This document shows positions 9,258-16,020 of a stretch of 42,510 nt of DNA, one piece after another. The position numbers and the translations under genes are program-made. A model generated the notes under the pieces. That model was not told where the DNA came from and made no database searches. It saw nothing but the letters and a program-made list of their open reading frames with translations. Within the stretch, counting starts at the first letter, position 1, and each line of letters starts with the position of its first letter. Source of the stretch: Terriglobales bacterium (GTDB lineage Bacteria; Acidobacteriota; Terriglobia; Terriglobales; Acidobacteriaceae); the NCBI GenBank assembly GCA_015655585.1, contig JAATEV010000057.1:1-42510 (forward strand), read 5' to 3'.

Positions 9258-10865
9258 ATGGCGACCTTGAACATCACCCCCTCCTCCGCGTCCACCGTCC
9301 TCTCCACGCCCTTCGTCAATGAGGCGTTCGTCGACTTCACCGACGCCGGGAACAAGCGGGCGATGGAAGAAGCTCTCGCCACCGTGGCCAACAGCCTCGG
9401 CCGCGAGTACGACATCATCATCGGCGGCAAGCACCTCCAGACCGCAAAGAAGATCGTCTCCACCAACCCCGCCCGTCCCGAGCAGGTCATCGGCATCCAC
9501 CAGCACGCCGGCGTTGAGCACGTAGACGAAGCGGTGAAGGCAGCGCAAGCGGCCTTCGCCACGTGGAGCAAGACCCCCGTCGAACAGCGCGTCGATCTCC
9601 TCTTCCGCGCCGCCGACGTCATTCGCGAGCGCAAGTTCGAGCTCTGCGCCTGGCTCACCTACGAGGTCGGCAAGAACTGGGCGGAGTCCGACGCCGACGT
9701 AGCCGAAACCATCGACTTCCTGGAGTTCTACGGCCGCGAAGCGCTTCGCATCCAGCAGGTACAGCCGCCCATCCAGTTCCCCGGAGAACGTAACCAGCTT
9801 CGTTACATTCCGCTCGGCGTCGGTGCCGTCATTCCACCGTGGAACTTCCCCTTCGCCATCATGGCCGGAATGACCGCTGCCGCCATCGTCTGCGGCAACA
9901 CCGTAGTTCTGAAGCCCTCCGTCGATTCGCCGACCATCGCCTCCAAATTCATGGAGATTATGGAAGAGATCGGCCTGCCCGACGGCGTCATCAATCTCTG
10001 CCAGGGCGAAGGCCCCGAGTTCGGCAGCGCCCTCGTGGCCCATCCGCAAACGCGCTTCATTGCCTTCACCGGCTCCAAGGCCGTCGGCCTCGACATCCAC
10101 GAGCGCGCCGCCAAAACCCAGCCCGGCCAGATCTTCATCAAGCGGACCATCCTCGAAATGGGCGGCAAGGACGCCATCCTCGTCGAGCCCGATAGCGACC
10201 TCGACGCCGCCGTAGAAGGCGTCGTCCTCAGCGCCTTCGGCTTCAACGGCCAGAAGTGCTCCGCCTGCTCCCGCGCCATCGTCAACGAGAGCATCTACGA
10301 CGCCTTCTGCGACAAGCTCGTCGCTCGCGTCGCCAGGATCAAGACCGGCGACCCCGTCGAGAACGTCTACACCGGCCCCGTCATCAGCGAGCGCTCCTAC
10401 CGCAAGGTCCTCGACTACCTGAAAATCGGCAAGGAAGAAGGCCGCCTGCTGATCGGCGGCGACGCCATCGAAACCGAGTCCGGCGGCTACTACATCGCCC
10501 CCACCGTCATCGCCGACGTAGCGCCCACCGCCCGCATCGTGCTCGAAGAGATCTTTGGCCCCGTGCTTGCCATCATCAAATCGCGCAGCTTCGACGAGTC
10601 CCTAGCCATCGCCAACAACACCGAATACGGCCTCACCGGGGCGGTCTACACCACCTCCCGCGAGAAGCTGACCCGCGCCGCCGAGGAGTTCCACGTCGGC
10701 AATCTCTACTTCAACCGCAAGTGCACCGGAGCCATGGTCGGAGCTCATCCCTTCGGCGGCTTCAACATGAGCGGAACCGACTCCAAGGCCGGCGGCCCCG
10801 ACTATCTCCTGCTCTTCACCCAGGCCAAGAGCGTAGCCGAAAAACTAGGAACCGTAAGCGAATAA
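9258..10865 (+). CDS. pruA: L-glutamate gamma-semialdehyde (1-pyrroline-5-carboxylate) dehydrogenase
   Basis: An NAD-dependent aldehyde dehydrogenase of 535 residues that oxidises glutamate semialdehyde to glutamate, the second step of proline breakdown. The general base is E300 in LEMGGKDA and the catalytic thiol C334 in FNGQKCSACSR; this QKCSAC context and the length fit the RocA/PruA group rather than general aldehyde dehydrogenases. IPPWNFPFAI and FTGSKAVG are the NAD-binding turns, and HPFGGFNMSGTDSKAGG near the end is typical of P5C dehydrogenases. No proline dehydrogenase is in the window, so this is a stand-alone enzyme rather than part of a PutA fusion. It is convergent with a LuxR-type regulator. 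Confidence 0.9.
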   Translation: MATLNITPSSASTVLSTPFVNEAFVDFTDAGNKRAMEEALATVANSLGREYDIIIGGKHLQTAKKIVSTNPARPEQVIGIHQHAGVEHVDEAVKAAQAAFATWSKTPVEQRVDLLFRAADVIRERKFELCAWLTYEVGKNWAESDADVAETIDFLEFYGREALRIQQVQPPIQFPGERNQLRYIPLGVGAVIPPWNFPFAIMAGMTAAAIVCGNTVVLKPSVDSPTIASKFMEIMEEIGLPDGVINLCQGEGPEFGSALVAHPQTRFIAFTGSKAVGLDIHERAAKTQPGQIFIKRTILEMGGKDAILVEPDSDLDAAVEGVVLSAFGFNGQKCSACSRAIVNESIYDAFCDKLVARVARIKTGDPVENVYTGPVISERSYRKVLDYLKIGKEEGRLLIGGDAIETESGGYYIAPTVIADVAPTARIVLEEIFGPVLAIIKSRSFDESLAIANNTEYGLTGAVYTTSREKLTRAAEEFHVGNLYFNRKCTGAMVGAHPFGGFNMSGTDSKAGGPDYLLLFTQAKSVAEKLGTVSE

Positions 10866-10885
10866 ATCCACCCCACAGACACCCC

Positions 10886-10915
10886 GGCCTGAGCGAAGTC
10901 CTCTTCGCTCAGGCC
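10886..10915. terminator. 13-bp perfect hairpin between convergent genes
   Basis: GGCCTGAGCGAAG (10886-10898) and CTTCGCTCAGGCC (10903-10915) form a perfect 13-bp stem with loop TCCT. It lies just after the P5C dehydrogenase stop codon and overlaps the end of the convergent regulator gene. Neither side has a strong T-tract, so it may act as a shared bidirectional or imperfect terminator. Confidence 0.6.
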
Positions 10916-11562
10916 GTCTTCATCTGGATCATCGTGCCCGCCTTAGCCGCTGCCTCGGCCAGCACCCGATGGTGGATCGTAAACAGCGCCAGTTCCAGCC
11001 GGTCGGAGACCCCGGTCTTGTCGTAAATTGCGCGCAGATAATTTTTAATCACCTGTTCCTTGGTCCCAAGCTGCAAGGCAATCTCCTTGTTCTTGCACCC
11101 CTGAACGATCAGAGCCACAATCTGCATCTCCTTTGGAGTCAACCGGTCGCGGACCCTCGCCCCCACGTCGGCGGCCTGCATGGACGTAACGTTCGACCGC
11201 TGAACATACCTCTGCCCGGCCCCAACGCTGCGGATGCACTCCAGCAGGTCGGCCCCGGCAATGCTCCTGCACACGATGCCGTCCAGCAGGACCGCGATCT
11301 CCGCAGCCACCTGCTCCGAGTTCTCAATCACCAGGATCACCCGGCTGCCCGCCGCCCTCGCCCGCAGCAAAAGCCCTTTGATCTCCACGCGCATACTGGA
11401 GGCCACCAGCAGGATCGCCCCCCGCAGGCCCTCGATCGCGCCGTCCAGCTTCTCCGCATCTTCGCACTGGGCCACGATCCGTATGTCGTCTTCAAGAGCC
11501 AGAACCCGGGCTGCTCCCGTCCGGAAGATCGCCTGGTTGTCCGCCAGAATGATTCGATTCAT
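10909..11562 (-). CDS. NarL/LuxR-type response regulator with a degenerate receiver domain
   Basis: 217 residues. The C-terminal part (about 142-205) is a clear LuxR-type helix-turn-helix: LTPKEMQIVALIVQGCKNKEIA then a recognition region and GVSDRLELALF, so it should bind DNA. The N-terminal part aligns with a receiver domain (ILADNQAIFRTG, with D8 of the acidic pair kept), but the phosphorylated aspartate is replaced by alanine (A54 in LLVASSM where LLDLxMP is expected) and the conserved lysine region reads DGIVCRSIAG. It is therefore probably not switched by phosphorylation in the usual way. A GGAAG-like ribosome binding site precedes the ATG. It is divergent from the RR-flavoprotein gene, with a dyad in between. 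Confidence 0.85.
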   Translation of the reverse strand: MNRIILADNQAIFRTGAARVLALEDDIRIVAQCEDAEKLDGAIEGLRGAILLVASSMRVEIKGLLLRARAAGSRVILVIENSEQVAAEIAVLLDGIVCRSIAGADLLECIRSVGAGQRYVQRSNVTSMQAADVGARVRDRLTPKEMQIVALIVQGCKNKEIALQLGTKEQVIKNYLRAIYDKTGVSDRLELALFTIHHRVLAEAAAKAGTMIQMKTA

Positions 11563-11615
11563 GAGACTTCCGTTCTCCCCCAGGGATAAACACGCCCTGT
11601 CATCCCTTTATCGGA

Positions 11616-11650
11616 GAATTGCGGCCCTGACAAAACAATGTCTGCAATTC
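11616..11650. promoter_or_regulatory. Nested inverted repeat, candidate operator
   Basis: GAATTGC (11616-11622) and GCAATTC (11644-11650) are perfect inverted arms, and inside them GACA (11629-11632) and TGTC (11639-11642) form a second, nested dyad. It lies in the 230-base gap between two divergent regulatory genes, about 55 bases from the LuxR-type gene and about 145 from the flavoprotein gene. An operator for the LuxR-type regulator is an inference. Confidence 0.35.
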
Positions 11651-11779
11651 GGACAAATTCTGCCATACCAGACATTTCAAAGCGAACTCGGCTCAGCCGG
11701 TGCGTGTTTTTTCTGAACCCTCGGGGCCCGGAACGCAATCGAATCAGAGGTAGAGTTTTTCTGGAAGAGCGTCTCCAAG

Positions 11780-11785
11780 TATAAC
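11780..11785 (+). promoter_or_regulatory. Predicted -10 element (TATAAC), near-leaderless
   Basis: TATAAC ends 7 bases before the ATG at 11793, so transcription would begin at or within a base or two of the start codon. There is only AAGAG as a weak purine tract. This repeats the spacing seen before serS and the P5C dehydrogenase gene. Confidence 0.4.
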
Positions 11786-11792
11786 AAGAGAT

Positions 11793-13433
11793 ATGCCCAA
11801 GCCTATTCTTCTCGCCATCGACGACGACACCAGCGTACTGGAGGCTGTAGTTCAGGATCTGCGCCGCCACTACGGTCAGGACTACAGGATCGTGCGGGCG
11901 GCATCCGGCACGGCTGCTCTCGACATCTGCAACCAGCTTAAAGAACGCAAAGACACCGTCGCACTCTTCCTCTCCGACCAGCGAATGCCCGGCATGACCG
12001 GCGTCGACTTCCTCCAGAAGGCGATCGAGATCTTCCCAAACGCCAAGCGCGTCCTCCTCACCGCCTACGCCGACACCGAAGCCGCCATCCGCGCCATCAA
12101 CTCCGCCAAGATCCACTACTACCTGAACAAGCCCTGGGATCCGCCCGAAGAGAAGCTCTATCCCGTCCTCGACGACCTCCTTGGAAGCTGGAAGCAGGGC
12201 TACAAGCCTCCGTTCGAAGGCATCCGCGTCATCGGGATGCGCTGGTCGGCCAACGCCCACGCCGCCCGCGACTTCCTCTCGCGCAACCGCATCCCCTTCC
12301 AGTGGCTGAACCCCGAGACGCACTCCGAAGCCCAGGACATCCTCAAAGAGAAGGGGCTCGACGACACCAAGCTGCCCGTCGTCCTCTTCGGCGACGGCAC
12401 CGCGCTCGTGCGGCCCTCCTCCACTGAGCTGGCCGGCAAAGTCGGCCTCAGCACGCAGGCCCAGCAGGAGTTCTACGACGTCGTCGTCATCGGCGCAGGC
12501 CCCGCCGGGCTGGCCGCGGGCGTCTACGGGGCCTCCGAGGGGCTCCGCACCCTCGTCGTCGAAGCCGCCGCTCCCGGCGGACAGGCCGGATCCTCCTCCC
12601 GCATCGAAAACTACCTAGGCTTCCCCGAAGGCCTCAGCGGCGAGGAGCTGGCCAAGCGCGCCTACCTCCAGGCAAACCGCCTCGGCGCGGAGTTCCTCAC
12701 CCAGCGCGTCCAGTGCATCCGTGCGGAAAACCAGTACCGCATCGTCGAGATGGCCGACGGCCGCGAAGTCACCTGCCACGTCTGCCTCGTCGCCACCGGC
12801 GTCGATTACTGCAAGCTCGACGTCCCCGGCGCCGACCGTTTCAGCGGCGTAGGCGTCTACTACGGGGCCGCGCTCACCGAGGCCATCTCCTGCCGCGAAG
12901 AGACCGTCTACATCGTCGGCGGCGCCAACTCCGCCGGACAGGCCGCGATGCACTTCTCCCGCTACGCCAGCAAGGTCCACATGCTCGTGCGCGGCAAATC
13001 CCTTGAGTCCAGCATGTCGAAGTACCTCATCGACCAGATCGAAGGCACCCCCAACATCGTCGTCGAGACCAGCACCGAAGTCGCCGCCATGTCCGGCAAC
13101 TCGCATCTGGAATGCCTTACGCTCACAACCCCTCGGGGAACGGAGGCCCGCCCTGCCAGCTCCATCTTCATCTTCATCGGCGCAGCTCCCAAAACCGACT
13201 GGCTGCCGCAGGAGATCAAGTGCGACAGCAAGGGTTTCATCCTCGCCGGACCCGATCTGAAAGCCGCCGGTGCATGGCCGCTCGAGCGCGACCCCTATCT
13301 GCTTGAGACCAGTGTTCCCGGTATCTTCGTCGCCGGAGACGTCCGCCACAACTCCGTGAAGCGGTGCGCCTCGGCCGTCGGCGAAGGCTCCATTGCAATC
13401 CAGTTTGTGCACCAGTATCTTGCAACGCTTTGA
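11793..13433 (+). CDS. Response regulator fused to a thioredoxin-fold domain and a thioredoxin-reductase-like flavoprotein
   Basis: 546 residues in three parts. Residues 1-132 are an intact receiver: DDD (10-12), phospho-acceptor D62 in FLSDQRMPG, T90 and K113 in NKPWDPP. Residues about 143-220 look like a glutaredoxin/thioredoxin fold (RVIGMRWS, then LPVVLFGDGTAL) but have no cysteine pair. From about 228 on is a thioredoxin-reductase-like flavoprotein with an FAD site GAGPAGLAAG (234-243), PGGQAG, RIENYLGFPEG, a NAD(P) site IVGGANSAGQAA (from about 374) and the C-terminal FAD motif GIFVAGDVRHNSVKR. The redox-active CATC of thioredoxin reductase is replaced by YGAA, so automatic naming as thioredoxin reductase would mislead. 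The histidine kinase gene follows 16 bases downstream, so phosphorelay control of an oxidoreductase is likely. Confidence 0.92.
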   Translation: MPKPILLAIDDDTSVLEAVVQDLRRHYGQDYRIVRAASGTAALDICNQLKERKDTVALFLSDQRMPGMTGVDFLQKAIEIFPNAKRVLLTAYADTEAAIRAINSAKIHYYLNKPWDPPEEKLYPVLDDLLGSWKQGYKPPFEGIRVIGMRWSANAHAARDFLSRNRIPFQWLNPETHSEAQDILKEKGLDDTKLPVVLFGDGTALVRPSSTELAGKVGLSTQAQQEFYDVVVIGAGPAGLAAGVYGASEGLRTLVVEAAAPGGQAGSSSRIENYLGFPEGLSGEELAKRAYLQANRLGAEFLTQRVQCIRAENQYRIVEMADGREVTCHVCLVATGVDYCKLDVPGADRFSGVGVYYGAALTEAISCREETVYIVGGANSAGQAAMHFSRYASKVHMLVRGKSLESSMSKYLIDQIEGTPNIVVETSTEVAAMSGNSHLECLTLTTPRGTEARPASSIFIFIGAAPKTDWLPQEIKCDSKGFILAGPDLKAAGAWPLERDPYLLETSVPGIFVAGDVRHNSVKRCASAVGEGSIAIQFVHQYLATL

Positions 13434-13449
13434 AAGGCAGCTTGAACCT

Positions 13450-14919
13450 ATGAGTCAACCATCCCAGCTCGAATCCCGGCCCGTCCAGAGCAAGGTCGTC
13501 GAAAATATTACAGAAGAACTGTCTGCGCTTCTTCGCAAGGTTCCCATTCTGTCGTCGCTCAAGGACGAGGAGCTGCATTGCCTTCAGGGTGTGCGCGAAA
13601 TTTACATCGAGCCCGGCGAAGTCATCATGCAGCAGGGCGAGGTCGCTCATTTTTTCTGGATACTCCTCGAAGGCGAGCTCCAGGTTCACCAGACGCAGCC
13701 CGATGGCCGCACGGTCCTGCTGCATACCGTTGACTCAGGCAATGCCTTCGGCGAAATCCCCCTGCTGACCAATCTCCCCAACCCCAGCACCCTCGAAGCC
13801 AGCCGCCCCAGCCGTCTCCTGCAACTCGACGAAGACCAGTTCTGGACCCTCATGACAAGCTGCCCCGAGGTCCGCAAAGCCATCCTCAGCAACATGGCCC
13901 ATCGCGTCGAAAAGCTCCATAGCTTCACCATCCAGCAGGAGAAGATGGCCTCCCTCGGCACCCTCGCCGCCGGACTCATGCACGAGCTGAACAATCCCGG
14001 TGCCGCCGCCCGCCGCGCCGCCTCGCAGCTTCGCGAAAACCTGATGCGAATGCATACGCTCTCCTCGCGCTTCTCCGAGAGCGACCTCACCCGCGAGCAG
14101 AAGCGCTGCATGTTCTCCCTCCAGCAGCAGGCCCTCTCCGCCAAGCATCCCCTCATGATGAACTCGCTCGAACAGAGCGACGCCGAAGAACAGTTAGCCG
14201 AATGGATGGAGTCCGCCCACGTCGAAGACGCCTGGAAGATGGCTCCCACGCTCGCCTCCATCGGCATGAACGCCTCGGAGCTCGAATGCGTCCGCAGCGA
14301 CTTCAACGGCCCTCTGCTCTCCGCCGCGCTCGGCTGGCTTGAGGCCCTCGTCTCCAGTATGCAGCTCGTCGGAACCATCGAGGAGAGCATCGGCCGTGTC
14401 ACCGACCTCGTCCACGCCGTCAAGTCTTACGCCTACGAAGGCAAGGGCCAGCGCCAGACCATCGACATCAACGAGAGCATTCACGCCACGTTGCTCATCC
14501 TCGGCCACAAGATGCGCGAGAAAGAGATCGCCGTCACCAAGGACTTCGCCTCCGACCTTCCTCTGCTCCACAGCGAATGCACCGGCCTGAACCAGATCTG
14601 GACCAACCTCCTCGACAACGCCATCGACGCCGCGCCGCAGCATGGACGCATCGGCGTGCGTACCTGGTCGGAGGACAACCCTGCCACCTCCCACGCAGAG
14701 CTCTGCATCGCGATCTCCGATAATGGCAGCGGCATCCCACCCGAAATCCAGCCTCACATCTTCGATCCCTTCTACACCACCAAGCCCGTCGGCGTAGGCA
14801 CAGGCATTGGCCTCGGCATCGTGCGGCGCATCATCGATCAATACGGCGGCACCATCCGTTTCGACACGCAACCCGGAAGCACGGAGTTTGTTGTGCGTAT
14901 CCCCACGGATAGTTTGTAA
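13450..14919 (+). CDS. Histidine kinase with N-terminal cyclic-nucleotide-binding-like sensor domain
   Basis: I chose the ATG at 13450, preceded by GAAAGGCAG, over an in-frame upstream start inside the previous gene, giving 489 residues. Residues about 30-150 form a cNMP-binding-like beta barrel (GEVIMQQGEVAHFFWILLEGELQVH, FGEIPLL). The phosphate-binding cassette reads LPNPSTLEA instead of PRxAT, so the usual ligand-binding arginine is missing. The phosphorylated histidine is H178 in AAGLMHELNNP, and the ATPase domain has the N-box NLLDNAIDA (N390), DNGSGIP (D424) and TGIGLGI (about 449). About 210 residues separate H178 from the N-box, roughly twice the usual distance, so there is an insertion. 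No membrane segment is seen. It most likely phosphorylates D62 of the upstream flavoprotein regulator. Confidence 0.9.
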   Translation: MSQPSQLESRPVQSKVVENITEELSALLRKVPILSSLKDEELHCLQGVREIYIEPGEVIMQQGEVAHFFWILLEGELQVHQTQPDGRTVLLHTVDSGNAFGEIPLLTNLPNPSTLEASRPSRLLQLDEDQFWTLMTSCPEVRKAILSNMAHRVEKLHSFTIQQEKMASLGTLAAGLMHELNNPGAAARRAASQLRENLMRMHTLSSRFSESDLTREQKRCMFSLQQQALSAKHPLMMNSLEQSDAEEQLAEWMESAHVEDAWKMAPTLASIGMNASELECVRSDFNGPLLSAALGWLEALVSSMQLVGTIEESIGRVTDLVHAVKSYAYEGKGQRQTIDINESIHATLLILGHKMREKEIAVTKDFASDLPLLHSECTGLNQIWTNLLDNAIDAAPQHGRIGVRTWSEDNPATSHAELCIAISDNGSGIPPEIQPHIFDPFYTTKPVGVGTGIGLGIVRRIIDQYGGTIRFDTQPGSTEFVVRIPTDSL

Positions 14920-15035
14920 CTATTTCTGGAACATAAAAGAGTCCCGTCCACGGCAACAATCCTGCTCCATCTGCGTTTATCTATTCGAACGCGCCGAACC
15001 TGATTCGGCGCACGAAAAGAACAGTGAGGACCACG

Positions 15036-15365
15036 ATGAAGCTCTCCCGACTCTTACTCCCCCTGGTTGCCGCCACGCTCTTCATCACCGGCTGCGCGCA
15101 CCCGTACTACCCGCCTCCGCCGCAGTCTGCGCCCGGATACAGCGTTCCCCCACTGGTCGCCCGTGCCCAGCGTGAAGGCTTCCGCTCCGGCAACGAAGAT
15201 GGAGCGCTCGACGCCTACGACCACCGCGGCTATCATCCGCGCCGCGACCGCAAGTACCACGACGCCCCCGGTTACGATCCCGCGCTGGGAGCCTTCCCGC
15301 CCTATCGCGACGCCTTCCGCAACGCCTACCTCTCCGGCTACGACCAGGGCTTCTACCACCGCTAA
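15036..15365 (+). CDS. Small lipoprotein of unknown function
   Basis: 109 residues. The ATG at 15036 is chosen because GTGAGGA, 5 bases upstream, is its ribosome binding site. The N-terminus is a lipoprotein signal: [19 protein letters not shown] with the lipobox ITGC and acylated C19 or near it. The mature part is rich in proline and tyrosine ([14 protein letters not shown]) and then in charged and aromatic residues, with a repeated pattern of Gxx[18 protein letters not shown] and [12 protein letters not shown]. No enzyme motif is seen and I do not recognise a function. It stands alone after the histidine kinase gene, about 115 bases downstream. Confidence 0.75.
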   Translation: MKLSRLLLPLVAATLFITGCAHPYYPPPPQSAPGYSVPPLVARAQREGFRSGNEDGALDAYDHRGYHPRRDRKYHDAPGYDPALGAFPPYRDAFRNAYLSGYDQGFYHR

Positions 15366-15400
15366 ACCATCCACGGTGGCCATCTCTCCACTCTTCTCGC

Positions 15401-15406
15401 TATGAT
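15401..15406 (+). promoter_or_regulatory. Predicted -10 element (TATGAT) and strong SD of the VOC gene
   Basis: CTCGCTATGATG gives a -10 hexamer TATGAT in the same CGCTANNAT context as two other starts in the window. Here a leader of about 15 bases remains and carries AAAGGAGG at 15416-15423, 4 bases before the GTG start, so this gene is not leaderless. Confidence 0.45.
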
Positions 15407-15427
15407 GAGGGGACAAAGGAGGCCACC

Positions 15428-15850
15428 GTGCCGCTTACTCCGTTTCACATCGCCTTCCCGGTCAACGACCTCGACGCTGCCCGCGCGTTCTATGGAACCA
15501 CCCTCGGCTGCCCGGAGGGCCGCAGCTCCAATCAGTGGATCGACTTCGACCTCTTCGGCCACCAGATCGTCGCGCACCTGAAGCCCGGCACCGGCGAAGA
15601 CAAGGCCCACCACAACCCCGTAGATGGCCACGACGTGCCCGTGCCCCACTTCGGCGTAGTCCTCACCATGCCGGACTGGGAAGCCCTCGCCGAACGCGTC
15701 CGCAACGCTGGCGTCAAGTTCGTCATCGAGCCCTACATCCGCTTCAAAGGCGAGCCCGGTGAGCAGGCGACCATGTTCTTCCTCGATCCCGCAGGCAACG
15801 CCCTCGAGTTCAAGGCCTTCGCCGACCTCAGCAGCCTCTTCGCCAAGTAG
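15428..15850 (+). CDS. VOC (glyoxalase/dioxygenase superfamily) protein
   Basis: 140 residues starting at GTG 15428 behind a strong AAAGGAGG ribosome binding site. The sequence has the paired beta-alpha-beta-beta-beta modules of the vicinal oxygen chelate fold: [26 protein letters not shown] at the start and [15 protein letters not shown] near the end. Probable metal ligands are H7, a histidine in VPHFGVVL and the glutamate in LEFK. The substrate cannot be assigned; members of this fold include glyoxalase I, resistance proteins and extradiol dioxygenases. A clear terminator follows the stop codon, so it is a single-gene transcript. Confidence 0.85.
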   Translation: MPLTPFHIAFPVNDLDAARAFYGTTLGCPEGRSSNQWIDFDLFGHQIVAHLKPGTGEDKAHHNPVDGHDVPVPHFGVVLTMPDWEALAERVRNAGVKFVIEPYIRFKGEPGEQATMFFLDPAGNALEFKAFADLSSLFAK

Positions 15851-15876
15851 CCACACAAAAGCCTCTTCCCACCAGC

Positions 15877-15905
15877 AAGCCGCCCGCATCCGGGCGGCTT
15901 TTCTC
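15877..15905 (+). terminator. Rho-independent terminator after the VOC gene
   Basis: AAGCCGCCCG (15877-15886) pairs with CGGGCGGCTT (15891-15900) around a CATC loop, followed by a T-rich run (CTTTTCTC). It lies 27 bases after the VOC stop codon. Confidence 0.85.
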
Positions 15906-16020
15906 GTCCCCGCCTTCCGCAAATCGCTCCGCTTCAGATAAATTCTTATCCGACCGCAGAACCGGCTCCCATCCACCACGAACCGTCACCCCACCAGCCA
16001 CCAACTCCAGAGGAGCGCGA

